DNA from: an uncultured Neomegalonema sp.
GTDB lineage: Bacteria > Pseudomonadota > Alphaproteobacteria > Rhodobacterales > Rhodobacteraceae
Assembly: GCA_937911325.1 (NCBI GenBank)
Contig: CALDSD010000092.1
Coordinates: forward strand, 62,001-126,000
Reading direction: 5' to 3'
DNA: 64,000 nucleotides
The first letter of the stretch is position 1, and each line of letters starts with the position of its first letter. The notes beneath the pieces are model-generated. The model saw only the letters and a program-made list of their open reading frames with translations, searched no databases and was not told the DNA's origin. This document shows positions 35,367 through 44,593 of this stretch, in pieces. A program made the translations under genes and the position numbers.

Positions 35367-36173
35367 ATGCGCCTGCTTTTTCTTGGCGATCTTCTGGGCC
35401 GCGCCGGCCGCACTGCGGCCATTGAGGCGCTGCCGGTTCTGCGCGCCCGCTACTCGGTCGATTTCGCTGTCGTCAACGGCGAGAATGCGGCCTCCGGCTA
35501 CGGGCTGACCGCCAAGATCGCGGGCGCGGTTTTTGACGCCGGGGCCGACGCGATCACGCTGGGCAACCACGCGTTCGACCAACGGGAGATCCTAAAGGTT
35601 CTGGACGATGAACCGCGCATCCTGCGTCCGTTGAACTGGCCGCGGACCCCTGGAAAAGGGGCGCATCTTTTCGAGGTCGCCGGCAAGCGCGTCTTGGTTA
35701 CGAACGTGTTGGGCCGGATCTTCATGAACCCGGTCGATGATCCGTTCTCCGCCCTGGACGCGCTCTTGCGGGAGTATCCGCTGGGCCAACGCGCCGACGC
35801 CATCATCGTCGACTTTCACGCTGAGGCGACATCGGAAAAGATGGCGATCGGCCATTGGTGCGACGGGCGCGCGTCGATGGTCGTCGGCACGCACACCCAT
35901 GTACCGACGGCGGATACGATGATCCTCAATCGCGGCACCGCGTATCAGTCGGACGTCGGCATGTGCGGCGACTATGACAGCGTGATCGGCATGGACAAAA
36001 CCGAGCCGCTGAAGCGTTTCATCACAGGTTTGAGCGCGCGGGCGGAGCCGGCCTTTGGCGAAGCGACCGTCTGTGGTTGCCTGGTCGAGACGGACGACGC
36101 GACCGGGCTGGCCAAGCGCATTCAACCGATCCGCATGGGCGGTCGGCTGGCGGAGGTCATGCCGGCCGACTGA
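35367..36173 (+). CDS. YmdB-family metallophosphoesterase
   Basis: A 268-residue calcineurin-like phosphoesterase of the YmdB family (TIGR00282), members of which hydrolyse 2',3'-cyclic nucleotides. Metal ligands are visible in LLFLGDLLGRAGR, VVNGENAASGYG, LGNHAFDQ, DFHAEATSEK and VVGTHTHVPTAD. The length matches the family. It overlaps the next gene by one base (TGATG). The physiological role in this organism is unknown. Confidence 0.88.
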   Translation: MRLLFLGDLLGRAGRTAAIEALPVLRARYSVDFAVVNGENAASGYGLTAKIAGAVFDAGADAITLGNHAFDQREILKVLDDEPRILRPLNWPRTPGKGAHLFEVAGKRVLVTNVLGRIFMNPVDDPFSALDALLREYPLGQRADAIIVDFHAEATSEKMAIGHWCDGRASMVVGTHTHVPTADTMILNRGTAYQSDVGMCGDYDSVIGMDKTEPLKRFITGLSARAEPAFGEATVCGCLVETDDATGLAKRIQPIRMGGRLAEVMPAD

Positions 36174-36781
36174 TGAGGAAGAGGACAGCCAGAGCTGTGT
36201 CGGGCGCGTTGGAAATCCCTTTGAAACGGAGCGTTCTCTACTGGCGCATTCTGTGGTTGATCCCGACCGGGTTGTTCACGCTTGTCGCCGGCGCCGCCTT
36301 CTTGGCGGCGAGCGCCCTGGGCACGCCGTCTTTCGTCGTTGATCGGGCTTGGGTGTCGATCTTCATCGCCGTCGTCGCCTTCGTCTCGGCCTATGACACA
36401 TTGCGCGTGGCGCGGTTGCGTTTCAACGCTGTGCGCCTTGATGAGACCGGGGTGTTGGACCGCCGCATTCAGCACAGCGTTCTTCCGTGGAGCGAGATCG
36501 AGACGGCTGAAGTTCAGACCCGAGCGGATGGTCGCCCTGTGATCCTTGGCCTCTGGGCGCGGCGGATCCGCCGCTTTCGCAAGAACGCGCCGTTTTGGAA
36601 TTACTTCGGTCTCGTCTATGTGCTGCAAGCTCTGGCCTGGCGGTATCGTTTCGCGCCGATCTCGATTGATCTGGAGTCGCTGGACGCTGAGCCTGAGCTG
36701 TTGATTGGCGCTGTTCGTCGGTATTGGGGCGAACCTGGCGTCCGGCGGATCGAGCCCAAGTCGCATCCCTTGCCGCCCTAA
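36173..36781 (+). CDS. Hypothetical membrane protein, PH-like C-terminus
   Basis: A 202-residue protein with two adjacent hydrophobic helices near residues 25-75 (LIPTGLFTLVAGAAFLAASA and VSIFIAVVAFVSAYDTL). After these come a soluble part with VRLDETGVLDRR and SVLPWSEIETAEVQTRADGR, resembling the bacterial PH-like (YdbT/DUF304-type) pattern. ATG 36173 overlaps the preceding stop, so it is coupled to the YmdB gene. I cannot assign a function. Confidence 0.7.
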   Translation: MRKRTARAVSGALEIPLKRSVLYWRILWLIPTGLFTLVAGAAFLAASALGTPSFVVDRAWVSIFIAVVAFVSAYDTLRVARLRFNAVRLDETGVLDRRIQHSVLPWSEIETAEVQTRADGRPVILGLWARRIRRFRKNAPFWNYFGLVYVLQALAWRYRFAPISIDLESLDAEPELLIGAVRRYWGEPGVRRIEPKSHPLPP

Positions 36782-36818
36782 CAAAGCGTCGGCCAACCCG
36801 GCGGAACAGGAGCCTGAT

Positions 36819-37403
36819 ATGCGCGTCGCCATGACCGAGTTCGCTTTACGAAACTGGGAGCCCCGCGAGAGCGGCACTCGGATCGTCGGCCTCACGCCCG
36901 ACGAACTGGTTGCGCGTTGCAACCAGGCAGGCGGCCCTCTGGTTGATGGCTATGCGCCCTTCTGCAAGCATCTGTTCGTCGAAAACGACACGCCCACACG
37001 ATGCGGGTTCGCACCGATCACCGAGGCGAACCGCCAGCTTCTCAAATCGGGTTACCGAGCGCGGCGAGAGGGCGAGATGGCGGTGCTGGAGCGGTGGTTC
37101 GAGGGTCTGAACGCGCCGGTGGCTCGTTGGCTGGACGTGATCCTGTATTCCCATGAGCAACTTGTCGCTGAAGCTGCCGATTATGCCGAAGCGCAATCAG
37201 TTCCCGATTGCGACTGGGGGATCGTATCGATCATCGGCGTGCTTGAACCCGCCGAACCGCCGATGCCGCCAATCACTCAATGGCGCAACGCGCTCGGGCG
37301 CGCCGAGGGCGGCTCGGGCGCCCCGATTGATCTTGAAAAGTACGCGCAGGCGACAACGTTCTGGGACGCGCATGCCGCTGTGAGGTCGTCTGCGGACGTC
37401 TAG
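36819..37403 (+). CDS. DUF3228 family protein
   Basis: A 194-residue soluble protein of the DUF3228 family, unknown function. The N-terminal FALRNWEPRESGTRIVGLT and the GYAPFCKHLFVEN motif are characteristic, and a C-terminal PIDLEKYAQATTFWDAHA follows. ATG 36819 has a CAGGAG 8-13 nt upstream; a longer frame would run into the preceding gene. It precedes yebC by 83 bp. Confidence 0.75.
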   Translation: MRVAMTEFALRNWEPRESGTRIVGLTPDELVARCNQAGGPLVDGYAPFCKHLFVENDTPTRCGFAPITEANRQLLKSGYRARREGEMAVLERWFEGLNAPVARWLDVILYSHEQLVAEAADYAEAQSVPDCDWGIVSIIGVLEPAEPPMPPITQWRNALGRAEGGSGAPIDLEKYAQATTFWDAHAAVRSSADV

Positions 37404-37486
37404 AGCGCGCCCGGCTTGCTTCCTCCCCATCGCGGCGCCTATAACCCTCAAACTCAAGTTTCACCGTTCGTTTCTGGAGGTCGCCC

Positions 37487-38233
37487 ATGGCGGGGCATTC
37501 CAAATGGGCCAACATTCAGCACCGCAAAGGCCGGCAGGACGCGGCGCGGTCTAAGTTGTTCTCGAAGCTGTCGAAAGAGATCACTGTGGCGGCCAAGATG
37601 GGCGACCCGGATCCCGAGAAGAACCCGCGTCTGCGTCTCGCGGTGCGAGAGGCCAAGGCGAACTCGATGCCGAAGGACAATATCGAGCGGGCGATCAAGA
37701 AATCAGTCGCCGGAGACGGCGAGGAATATGAAGAGATCCGCTACGAAGGCTACGGCCCCGGCGGCGTGGCGCTGATCGTTGAAGCGCTAACCGACAATCG
37801 CAACCGCACCGCGTCGAACGTCCGTTCGACCTTCGGCAAGAACGGAGGCAACCTCGGGGAGACCGGTTCGGTGGGCTTCATGTTCGACCGTGTCGGTCAG
37901 ATCCTCTATCCGGTGGATGCCGGCGACGCCGACACCATCATGGAAGCTGCGATCGAATCCGGCGCCGACGACGTCGAAAGCTCGGAGGATGGGCACGCCA
38001 TCTTCACCGCGGCCGAGGACTTGAACGAGGTTTCGACCGCGCTGGAGGCTGCGCTCGGCGAGCCGGAGTCCGCAAAGCTGATCTGGAAGCCGCAGAACAC
38101 CAATCCCGTTGACGAGGACCAGGGGCGCACGTTGATGAAGCTCATCGAGGCGCTCGAAGACGACGACGATGTGCAAACCGTCACCGCCAATTTCGAGATG
38201 TCGGACGAAGTAATGGAGAAGCTCGCGAGCTGA
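37487..38233 (+). CDS. yebC: YebC/PmpR-family protein
   Basis: A 248-residue protein of the YebC family, described as transcriptional regulators and recently as ribosome-associated factors easing translation of difficult motifs. The hallmark [19 protein letters not shown] start, [22 protein letters not shown] and [14 protein letters not shown] are all present. GGAGG precedes ATG 37487. In many proteobacteria yebC neighbours ruvC; here the next gene is a phosphoesterase instead. Confidence 0.93.
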   Translation: MAGHSKWANIQHRKGRQDAARSKLFSKLSKEITVAAKMGDPDPEKNPRLRLAVREAKANSMPKDNIERAIKKSVAGDGEEYEEIRYEGYGPGGVALIVEALTDNRNRTASNVRSTFGKNGGNLGETGSVGFMFDRVGQILYPVDAGDADTIMEAAIESGADDVESSEDGHAIFTAAEDLNEVSTALEAALGEPESAKLIWKPQNTNPVDEDQGRTLMKLIEALEDDDDVQTVTANFEMSDEVMEKLAS

Positions 38234-38264
38234 TCCGCTCACTCAGTCTGCCCCGGGGGATGCG

Positions 38265-39188
38265 ATGACCTGGATCTCCCTGACGGTTCTCGGCCTTGTG
38301 GTTCTGGCGAACTTCGCGGTTTTGATCTGGCTGCTTCGTCGCCGCTGGCGACTGGGCGCGGGTTTCCTGGCGCTTCAGCTTCTGCTGCTGTTCTACGCGT
38401 TCTGGGTCGAGCCGCGGATGCTCTTGACCACGCGGCACGAGGTGGCCGTCACCGATCTGGTCGCGCCCGGTCGGATCGTCGCGATCGGCGACCCGCAACC
38501 GACGCGCCTGCATTGGTCGCCGCGACGCTTGCGCGCCGCCTTTGAAACGGCGCAGGCCGAAAAGCCCGATCTCGTCCTCTGGTTGGGAGACTACGCCTAC
38601 GAACCGGGCTGGGCTCGAAGGCTGGGCCTGCTTGAGGCGCTTTTCGTCGAGCCGGCAGAGATCGCGCACGAAATGGGTCGTCTCAAAGCGCCGATGGGCG
38701 CTTACGCGGTTCTGGGCAATCACGACTGGTGGTGGGACGGTTCGGAGATGTTCCGGCTGCTCGAGCAAAAGAGCGTGACCGTTCTGATAGACGACGCTGT
38801 CCGCGTAGAGCATCCGCGTTCAAAGGCCGCTCTGTGGATCGTCGGGCTGGACGATGTTTCGGCCCCCCGCGTGGCGGATATCCATGGCGCGCTTGCAAAG
38901 ACAAACGACAGCGCGCCGACCATCTTGCTGTCGCACAGCCCGGACGTGTTTCCTGGCGTGCCTGACACGGTCGCGCTGACGCTGGCGGGACATACGCATG
39001 GTGGGCAAATCGTGCTGCCCGTGATCGGCCCTCTCGCAGTCCCGATCGAGAACCGCGCCTACGCCTACGGGCTGATCGAGGAAGACGATCGACGACTTTA
39101 CGTGACGTCCGGGATCGGCGCCGCCATTGTTCCGCTTCGATTTGGGCGGCCGCCGGAGATCGTCGTGATCGACCTTGTTCCCGAATAG
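38265..39188 (+). CDS. Membrane-anchored metallophosphoesterase
   Basis: A 307-residue protein with two N-terminal hydrophobic helices (LTVLGLVVLANFAVLIWLL and LALQLLLLFYAFW region), then a calcineurin-like domain related to YaeI-type enzymes. Motifs: IVAIGDPQ, LVLWLGDY, VLGNHDWWW, LLSHSPDVF and AGHTHGGQI. The first motif normally reads D-x-H, but here Gln replaces the His metal ligand. Active on the periplasmic side if the usual topology holds. UDP-sugar-lipid or phosphodiester substrates are possible, not shown. Confidence 0.8.
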   Translation: MTWISLTVLGLVVLANFAVLIWLLRRRWRLGAGFLALQLLLLFYAFWVEPRMLLTTRHEVAVTDLVAPGRIVAIGDPQPTRLHWSPRRLRAAFETAQAEKPDLVLWLGDYAYEPGWARRLGLLEALFVEPAEIAHEMGRLKAPMGAYAVLGNHDWWWDGSEMFRLLEQKSVTVLIDDAVRVEHPRSKAALWIVGLDDVSAPRVADIHGALAKTNDSAPTILLSHSPDVFPGVPDTVALTLAGHTHGGQIVLPVIGPLAVPIENRAYAYGLIEEDDRRLYVTSGIGAAIVPLRFGRPPEIVVIDLVPE

Positions 39189-39190
39189 GA

Positions 39191-39580
39191 TCAGGCGTCT
39201 TCGGCGATCCCGAGCTTGTTCATGCCCTCGAGCAGGTAATCCGACAGCAATGGCATCCCAAGAAGATAGACGGAGGTCTTGTTGACCCGCTCGTTCCGCG
39301 CAAGCTCGAACAGCTCTTCAAAGCTTTCACTGCCGCTACCTTCCTCTTCGGCTCGGCCGAGCCAGGCGAGGGCGACAAGCTCGATCTGCTGCCGTTCGTT
39401 GAGATCTTCGATCGCTGTCGTCATCTCTTCGAACACCGGGTCGTCGCCCCGGTCCTCCAAGATTGAGGCGACTTGGTCCTCGTCGTTCGCATCGCCCGTC
39501 GAAACGTCTTTGACGTCGAACTCGTGGGCTTTGGTCACGAGCCAGTTCAGAAAATCCGACGAGAGTGTCAGCTCCGGCAT
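39191..39580 (-). CDS. DUF3775 family protein
   Basis: A 129-residue acidic cytosolic protein of the DUF3775 family, found widely in alphaproteobacteria and without known function. It begins LTLSSDFLNWLVTKAHEFDV, has a strongly acidic linker and an ELVALAWLGRAEEEGSGSES segment, then a helical end MPLLSDYLLEGMNKLGI. It converges on the phosphoesterase gene, with only 2 bp between their ends. Confidence 0.72.
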   Translation of the reverse strand: MPELTLSSDFLNWLVTKAHEFDVKDVSTGDANDEDQVASILEDRGDDPVFEEMTTAIEDLNERQQIELVALAWLGRAEEEGSGSESFEELFELARNERVNKTSVYLLGMPLLSDYLLEGMNKLGIAEDA

Positions 39581-39673
39581 GCCGGCGTCCTCGCATTCAG
39601 TGAAACAACAGGTTCACTGTGGAGGCTCTGGATCGCGTAGACTTTGATCCAGATCCATTCTCGACGATCCGGC

Positions 39674-40267
39674 TCAGCTGATCCGAGAGCATTGCCGATC
39701 GAAGGCGTCCAATGCGATTGCGACGCTTCGTTCGAGCGTTTCGGGGTTCGGATGCGCTTGAGCGACGAGCCTTAAACCCTGGAACGTGACGATCAGGTAC
39801 TGGGCGAGGGCTTGGGGATCCGACCCCGGAGCGATCGCGCCCTCCGCATGCGCATGCTCCAGACCCTCTCTGATCGCTCCTTCAAGCGCCTCGAGCTTGC
39901 GTGCAAAGAAGAGTCGGGTCTCCGACTGGCCGGCGGCGCGCTCCGCGATCAGGTTTCCGATGAGGCAGCCTCTCGCACTCACCGGATCTTCGAGACCGGC
40001 CGCGACGCGCAACAACCTCTGAACGCCGTCCCGCAACGGACGCATCTCCATGGCTTCTTTGAAGCGCTGCACCGAGTCCGCGCAATACGCGTCGACCGCC
40101 GCGCGCATCATCCCCTCTTTCGAGCCGAATGCGTTGTAAAGGCTGGACCGGTTCAACCCGGTCGCTTCGCTCAACTGGTCGAGGGACAGGCCGTCGAACC
40201 CGTACTGACGGAAAGCTGCGCGCAGACGGTCGAGCACGGTGGTTTCATCAAAGCTTCTTGGGCGCAT
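39674..40267 (-). CDS. TetR-family transcriptional regulator
   Basis: A 197-residue TetR regulator. The HTH lies at GLSLDQLSEATGLNRSSLYN (residues ~25-45) with the usual AFGSKEGMM continuation. The C-terminal helical ligand domain contains ARGCLIGNLIAERA, as in the TetR_C group with a conserved Cys. It is divergent from the HpcH aldolase gene 211 bp away, which it may control. The ligand is unknown. Confidence 0.88.
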   Translation of the reverse strand: MRPRSFDETTVLDRLRAAFRQYGFDGLSLDQLSEATGLNRSSLYNAFGSKEGMMRAAVDAYCADSVQRFKEAMEMRPLRDGVQRLLRVAAGLEDPVSARGCLIGNLIAERAAGQSETRLFFARKLEALEGAIREGLEHAHAEGAIAPGSDPQALAQYLIVTFQGLRLVAQAHPNPETLERSVAIALDAFDRQCSRIS

Positions 40268-40478
40268 CGGAGCTCTCGTCGTCGGGCGTTGTTCGCTTCA
40301 AACGCCGGCGATAGGTTGAATTATCGGCGAAAATTAGTCGCATGTAAAAGAAGCGACCGCCAATTGGCCGCTCAAACTAAAGTGATCCGATGCGCCGTAA
40401 GCGCTAACAGGCCGAAGCGTCGGCCTTGCGCCCTGGTCGAAAATGGATGTCGGCCAAACCGTCAAGGAGGTCTTTCTT

Positions 40479-41243
40479 ATGAGCCCAACTCCCCGCGAGA
40501 AGCTTGACCGTCTGATGCCGAACGTGCCGGCGAGAGGGTGTTGGCTGGGTCTGCCGTCCATTGTCACCGCCGAGATCATGGGGCGGGCGGGTTTTGACTT
40601 TGCGATCGCTGATCTGGAACACGGACCGTCTTCGGTCGAGACGGCGATGGGGCAGATGATCGCGTTGGCCGGCACGCCAACCGTCCCGGTGGTTCGCGTT
40701 CCTCAAGGAGGCGGACCGTGGATCAAGCGCGCGCTCGATATCGGGGCGCAGGTCGTCATCGTGCCTGCGGTTGAAAGCCCGGAGGAGGCCGTCGCCCATG
40801 TGGCCGCCTTCCGCTACGGGCCCGCGGGGCGTCGCGGCTGCGCCGCGCGGATCGTGCGCGCATCGGGGTATGGCGCTGATGACGACTACGTCGCTGAATG
40901 GAACGACACCGGGCTGTTGATTTGTCAGATCGAAAGCCCGGAAGCGCTGGAGCGAGCGGAAGAGATCGCGCGCGTCGATGGGGTCGATGGGTTGTTCTTT
41001 GGGCCCGCCGACTTTGCGACGATCGCAGGTTTTCCCGACGACGGAGAGTTGGAAGCGGCTTTTGATCGAATGTGCGTCGCAGCGCGCAAGCTGGGCAAGC
41101 TGACGGGGACTGTGCCCTTCGCACGCTTGACCGCGGCGGACCTTGTTCGCGCGAAAGTGGATATCGTCGCCGTCGCCTCGGACATTTCTATCTTGCGCAA
41201 GGGCGCTCAGGCCGTGCTGGACGATGCGGCGAGCGGTTTCTGA
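40479..41243 (+). CDS. HpcH/HpaI-family aldolase
   Basis: A 254-residue class II (metal-dependent) aldolase of the HpcH/HpaI family, which cleaves 4-hydroxy-2-oxo acids to pyruvate and an aldehyde. ADLEHGPSS, the metal-binding Glu in CQIESPEALE and Asp in FGPADFATIAG are visible. A perfect AAGGAGG at 40464-40470, 8 nt before ATG 40479, decides this start over an ATG 36 nt upstream. A 7-bp hairpin AGGCCGA/TCGGCCT lies at 40409-40426 in the leader. The true substrate is unknown. Confidence 0.85.
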   Translation: MSPTPREKLDRLMPNVPARGCWLGLPSIVTAEIMGRAGFDFAIADLEHGPSSVETAMGQMIALAGTPTVPVVRVPQGGGPWIKRALDIGAQVVIVPAVESPEEAVAHVAAFRYGPAGRRGCAARIVRASGYGADDDYVAEWNDTGLLICQIESPEALERAEEIARVDGVDGLFFGPADFATIAGFPDDGELEAAFDRMCVAARKLGKLTGTVPFARLTAADLVRAKVDIVAVASDISILRKGAQAVLDDAASGF

Positions 41244-41250
41244 AAATCAA

Positions 41251-41283
41251 AACGCCGCTTCGTCGGTCTGACGAAACGGCGTT
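41251..41283 (-). terminator. Terminator between ctrA and HpcH aldolase gene
   Basis: A long hairpin (AACGCCG + TTCGTC paired with GACGAA + CGGCGTT, one mismatch) lies between the convergent genes. On the minus strand it runs into TTTTGATTTTC, as expected of a ctrA terminator. It may also act on the plus strand. Confidence 0.75.
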
Positions 41284-41310
41284 CTGGGAAACGAAACGCT
41301 TGTGCGTCGT

Positions 41311-42051
41311 TCAGGCGTCGAGCGTGGCGGGGATCGCTTCGACCTCTTTGGTCGGGATCGGAGTGCCTTCTTCGCCTTCAGGATCGCGCAGCACGTAGCC
41401 GCGGCCCCAAACGGTTTCGATGTAGTTCTCGCCGCCGGTGGCGGTCGAAAGCTTTTTGCGGAGCTTACAGATGAAGACGTCGATGATCTTCAGCTCGGGC
41501 TCGTCCAGACCGCCATAAAGGTGGTTCAGGAACATCTCTTTCGTGAGCGTCGTGCCCTTACGAAGGCTGAGCAGCTCGAGCATCTGGTACTCTTTGCCGG
41601 TCAGGTGAACGCGCTGGCTGTCGACTTCGACGGTCTTGGCGTCGAGGTTGACCTTGACCTTGCCGGTCGAAATCACCGACTGGCTGTGTCCTTTGGAACG
41701 ACGAATGATCGCGTGGATGCGTGCGATGAATTCTTCGCGGCTGAACGGCTTGGTCATGTAGTCGTCAGCGCCAAAGCCAAAGCCGCGGACTTTGTTCTCG
41801 GTGCTGGAAAGACCGGAAAGGATCAGGATCGGCGTGCCGATCTTCGAAACGCGCAGTTGCTTGAGCACGTCGTAACCGCTCATGTCCGGCAAGTTCAGGT
41901 CAAGAACAATGAGATCGTAATCGTAGATCTTGCCCAGATCGACGCCGTCTTCGCCCATATCTGTCTTGTCGAGCGTGAAGCCTTCTTGGCGCAACATCAG
42001 TTCGATGCTGCCGGCCATGCTCTTGTCGTCCTCAATCAATAGAATGCGCAT
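41311..42051 (-). CDS. ctrA: Cell-cycle master response regulator CtrA
   Basis: CtrA is an OmpR-type response regulator that controls cell-cycle, motility and replication genes in alphaproteobacteria. The 246-residue protein begins [20 protein letters not shown], has the phospho-acceptor Asp in [10 protein letters not shown], and a winged-helix domain with the [17 protein letters not shown] and [15 protein letters not shown] signatures. ATG 42051 is the conserved start. Upstream, a TTAA-N8-CTAA on the coding strand at about 42083-42068 resembles a CtrA half-site pair with one extra base of spacing. A GAGTC (CcrM-type) lies at 42200-42204. sciP is upstream on the same strand. Confidence 0.97.
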   Translation of the reverse strand: MRILLIEDDKSMAGSIELMLRQEGFTLDKTDMGEDGVDLGKIYDYDLIVLDLNLPDMSGYDVLKQLRVSKIGTPILILSGLSSTENKVRGFGFGADDYMTKPFSREEFIARIHAIIRRSKGHSQSVISTGKVKVNLDAKTVEVDSQRVHLTGKEYQMLELLSLRKGTTLTKEMFLNHLYGGLDEPELKIIDVFICKLRKKLSTATGGENYIETVWGRGYVLRDPEGEEGTPIPTKEVEAIPATLDA

Positions 42052-42330
42052 CTCGTTCCCTCGCGGTGCGTCGTTAGAAACATCGTTAATGAAACTAGAT
42101 GTAAAAAGTAAACAATTCCCTGACTGGTGAACGCACTTTTCACCACAATAGACGCTAAAAAAGCGACGGTGCAGGACAATATATGGACGAGGCGCGGACG
42201 AGTCCCGCGGAAATGCGCTCATGTCAAAACCCGAGATCTGCGCTGAGATCCCGGGCATGAGACAAAAGGCCAGTGTCAAGCGAGGGCGGGCGCCCGCCGA
42301 AAGCGCGCGCTCTGAAGCGTCGCGAGCTCG

Positions 42331-42609
42331 CTAGAGCTTGTTGCGGTATTTTTGCAGTCGTGTCGTCCGCAGTCCTTGAATGCCGAAGCGTTCGATGGCG
42401 CGCGACCACGTGTGGTACTCCTCTTCGGAGATACCGTAAATTTCAAGAGCTTCTTCAAGGGTGATGAGTCCGCCGCGCACGGCAGCGACCACTTCAGCCT
42501 TGCGGCGGATCACCCACCGCTTCGTGTCGGTCGGGGGCAGATCTGCTTTTGTCAGACGCTGACCGTCTGGACCGATTACATATTCCACAGCGTTTTCGTT
42601 TTCCGTCAT
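42331..42609 (-). CDS. sciP: CtrA inhibitory protein SciP (DUF1153)
   Basis: SciP is a small helix-turn-helix protein that binds CtrA and blocks its transcriptional activation. The 92-residue protein has the DUF1153 signature: YVIGPDGQRLTKADLPP, KRWVIRRKAEVVAAVRGG, then ALEIYGISEEEYHTWSRAIE and RLQKYR. It lies 279 bp upstream of ctrA on the same strand, so regulator and inhibitor are linked. In Caulobacter sciP is itself CtrA-activated; a CtrA-like box in the adjacent AT-rich spacer would fit this. Confidence 0.95.
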   Translation of the reverse strand: MTENENAVEYVIGPDGQRLTKADLPPTDTKRWVIRRKAEVVAAVRGGLITLEEALEIYGISEEEYHTWSRAIERFGIQGLRTTRLQKYRNKL

Positions 42610-42856
42610 AGCACCAGAGGCCTTATCTGTCTCAACCCCACCGAGACATTAGCTGGCATCTATTAAAAAAAAGTCATCGACGCGTGTAAAGATTTTGGGA
42701 ACATTCGTAAATTCAATATTTCTTGCCTTTTATATTTAATTAAACTTGATTTACACAAGTAATAATCAATTTTACGCAAATAATTGAGGAAGTGATCCAC
42801 TGCCCGCGATGCTGATCGCCATTGCGCTTTGAACAGGAGGCGTTATGTAGCGATCG
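42610..42856. promoter_or_regulatory. AT-rich divergent spacer with CtrA-like box
   Basis: The 247-bp spacer between sciP and mnmA contains an AT-rich island (about 42660-42790) that stands out from the GC-rich surroundings. TTAA-N7-TTAC at 42740-42754 matches the CtrA consensus TTAA-N7-TTAA at seven of eight positions. No gene is visible. Promoters for both flanking genes are expected here. Confidence 0.5.
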
Positions 42857-44065
42857 ATGACACGTGTATTAGAAAGTTACGAGGCCGGCCTGGGTCCGGA
42901 TCCAGGCTCCGAGCCGACGATCGCCGCGAACTCGCTGGGCTTTGAAAAGCCTGTCGTGGAGACACGGGTCGTGGCGGCCATGTCTGGCGGCGTGGATAGT
43001 TCCGTCGTCGCCGCGATGCTGGCGCGCGAAGGGTATGACGTCGTCGGCCTGACGATGCAGCTTTATGATCACGGAGCGGCGCTCGCCAAGAAAGGCGCAT
43101 GTTGCGCGGGGCGCGACATCCACGACGCACGTCGGGTCGCCGAGGCGATGAACTTCCCTCACTACGTGTTGGATTACGAGAACATATTTAAAAACAGTGT
43201 GATGGACGAGTTTGCCGACAGCTACCTCGCCGGAGCCACGCCGATCCCGTGCATTCGATGCAATGAACGCGTAAAGTTCAAGGATCTGCTGGAGACCGCC
43301 AAGGATCTTGCAGCGGATTGTTTGGCCACCGGGCATTACGTGCAGCGTATGAGGGGGCCGAACGGGCCAGAGCTTCATCGCGGCGCCGATCCCGCGCGGG
43401 ATCAGTCTTACTTCCTGTTCACGACGACTCGTGAGCAGCTCGATTATCTGCGGTTCCCCTTGGGGCATCTGACCAGCAAAGCGGAGACCCGGGCCCTTGC
43501 CGCCGAGTTCGATCTCGCTGTCGCGGACAAGCCTGATAGCCAAGACATCTGTTTCGTGCCGCAGGGCCGTTATGCCGACGTTATTGAGAAACTTCGGCCA
43601 GGCTCTGCGGAACCCGGTGAGATCGTGCATCTCGACGGTCGTGTTTTAGGCCCGCATCGCGGCGTGCTTCATTACACAATTGGCCAACGGCGCGGGCTTG
43701 GCGTCGGCGATCCCGAAAACCCGGGCGAACCCCTCTATGTCGTGAAGCTTGATGCGGAGCGGCGGCATGTGATCGTCGGACCTCGTGACGCGCTCGCGAC
43801 GCGCGAGGCGCCGGTCGCCGAAATCAACTGGATCGGAGACGGCGATTTCCTGGCCGATGCGCCGATCCGGGGGTGGGAAGCAGAGGTGAAGGTGCGTTCG
43901 ACCCGCCCGCCAAGGCCGGCGCGCATCCATCCGACCGGTCCAACCTCTGCGAGAGTCGAGCTTCTTGAAGCCGAGGAAGGGGTCGCGCCGGGTCAGGCTT
44001 GCGTGTTTTACGGCGGCGCAAGCGGATCGCGTGTGCTGGGCGGCGGCTGGATCCAGCGGCGCTAG
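42857..44065 (+). CDS. mnmA: tRNA-specific 2-thiouridylase MnmA
   Basis: MnmA thiolates U34 of tRNAs for Lys, Glu and Gln. The 402-residue protein has the PP-loop [16 protein letters not shown], the catalytic Cys in GACCAGRDI and in [12 protein letters not shown] (the nucleophile and persulfide-forming cysteines lie in these regions), ATGHY and the [11 protein letters not shown] motif. About 35 extra N-terminal residues precede the conserved core; a later in-frame start is possible. It converges on a small hypothetical gene, with overlapping TAG stops. Confidence 0.94.
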   Translation: MTRVLESYEAGLGPDPGSEPTIAANSLGFEKPVVETRVVAAMSGGVDSSVVAAMLAREGYDVVGLTMQLYDHGAALAKKGACCAGRDIHDARRVAEAMNFPHYVLDYENIFKNSVMDEFADSYLAGATPIPCIRCNERVKFKDLLETAKDLAADCLATGHYVQRMRGPNGPELHRGADPARDQSYFLFTTTREQLDYLRFPLGHLTSKAETRALAAEFDLAVADKPDSQDICFVPQGRYADVIEKLRPGSAEPGEIVHLDGRVLGPHRGVLHYTIGQRRGLGVGDPENPGEPLYVVKLDAERRHVIVGPRDALATREAPVAEINWIGDGDFLADAPIRGWEAEVKVRSTRPPRPARIHPTGPTSARVELLEAEEGVAPGQACVFYGGASGSRVLGGGWIQRR

Positions 44066-44376
44066 AAATCGGGGCGCGCGCGGCGTCTCCCGGTGCGGCG
44101 TCCGCCACGCGCCGACGCGTCCATCCCTTGTCGTTGGTTCAAGCCTTCCAAGAGCACGTGTCGCATGGGATGGTCCGCCGGCTCATCCGCATGGCGCTCC
44201 AAGAGGGCTTGTAAGAGTGCGGCGTGATCAGCCTCTCCACCATGACCGAGCGCCCAGTCCAGGAAGATCGAGCGGCAGTCGGGCTCGGTGATGCCGTCGA
44301 TCCGAAAAGCTTCGCGGATCAAACCCCGTGGGTCCGGCTCGATTTTCGTTCCTTTAGGGTTCGTCTCGGTTGTCAT
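44062..44376 (-). CDS. Conserved hypothetical protein
   Basis: A 104-residue protein starting with a polar stretch and then [20 protein letters not shown] and [20 protein letters not shown], a compact helical region. It ends in a very basic Arg/Gly tail ([17 protein letters not shown]), which could bind nucleic acid. The stop overlaps that of mnmA by 3 bp. It resembles small alphaproteobacterial proteins of unknown function that neighbour mnmA; I do not know a family name. Confidence 0.65.
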   Translation of the reverse strand: MTTETNPKGTKIEPDPRGLIREAFRIDGITEPDCRSIFLDWALGHGGEADHAALLQALLERHADEPADHPMRHVLLEGLNQRQGMDASARGGRRTGRRRARPDF

Positions 44377-44593
44377 TGAGGGTGCTCTTAAGTTGCCGTC
44401 CCGCGGGAGTTAGAACAGACAGCCTTCACGGCAATTCCAGTGTTCAATTTTGCCTGATCGCAGCGATTGTTTCGAAACCGTCACTGTTCTTCCCACTCAT
44501 TCGCTCCACCTCCATTCAGGCGGTCAAGACGGCGATAGCCGGGACCGGCCTTAGCCAGGACAGAGCCTTGTCCAGCCATGAAAGGAGATCACT

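Noticed and set aside
41302-42042. Plus-strand open frame almost exactly opposite ctrA
   Set aside because: CtrA on the other strand is unmistakable; codon structure alone explains the antisense frame.
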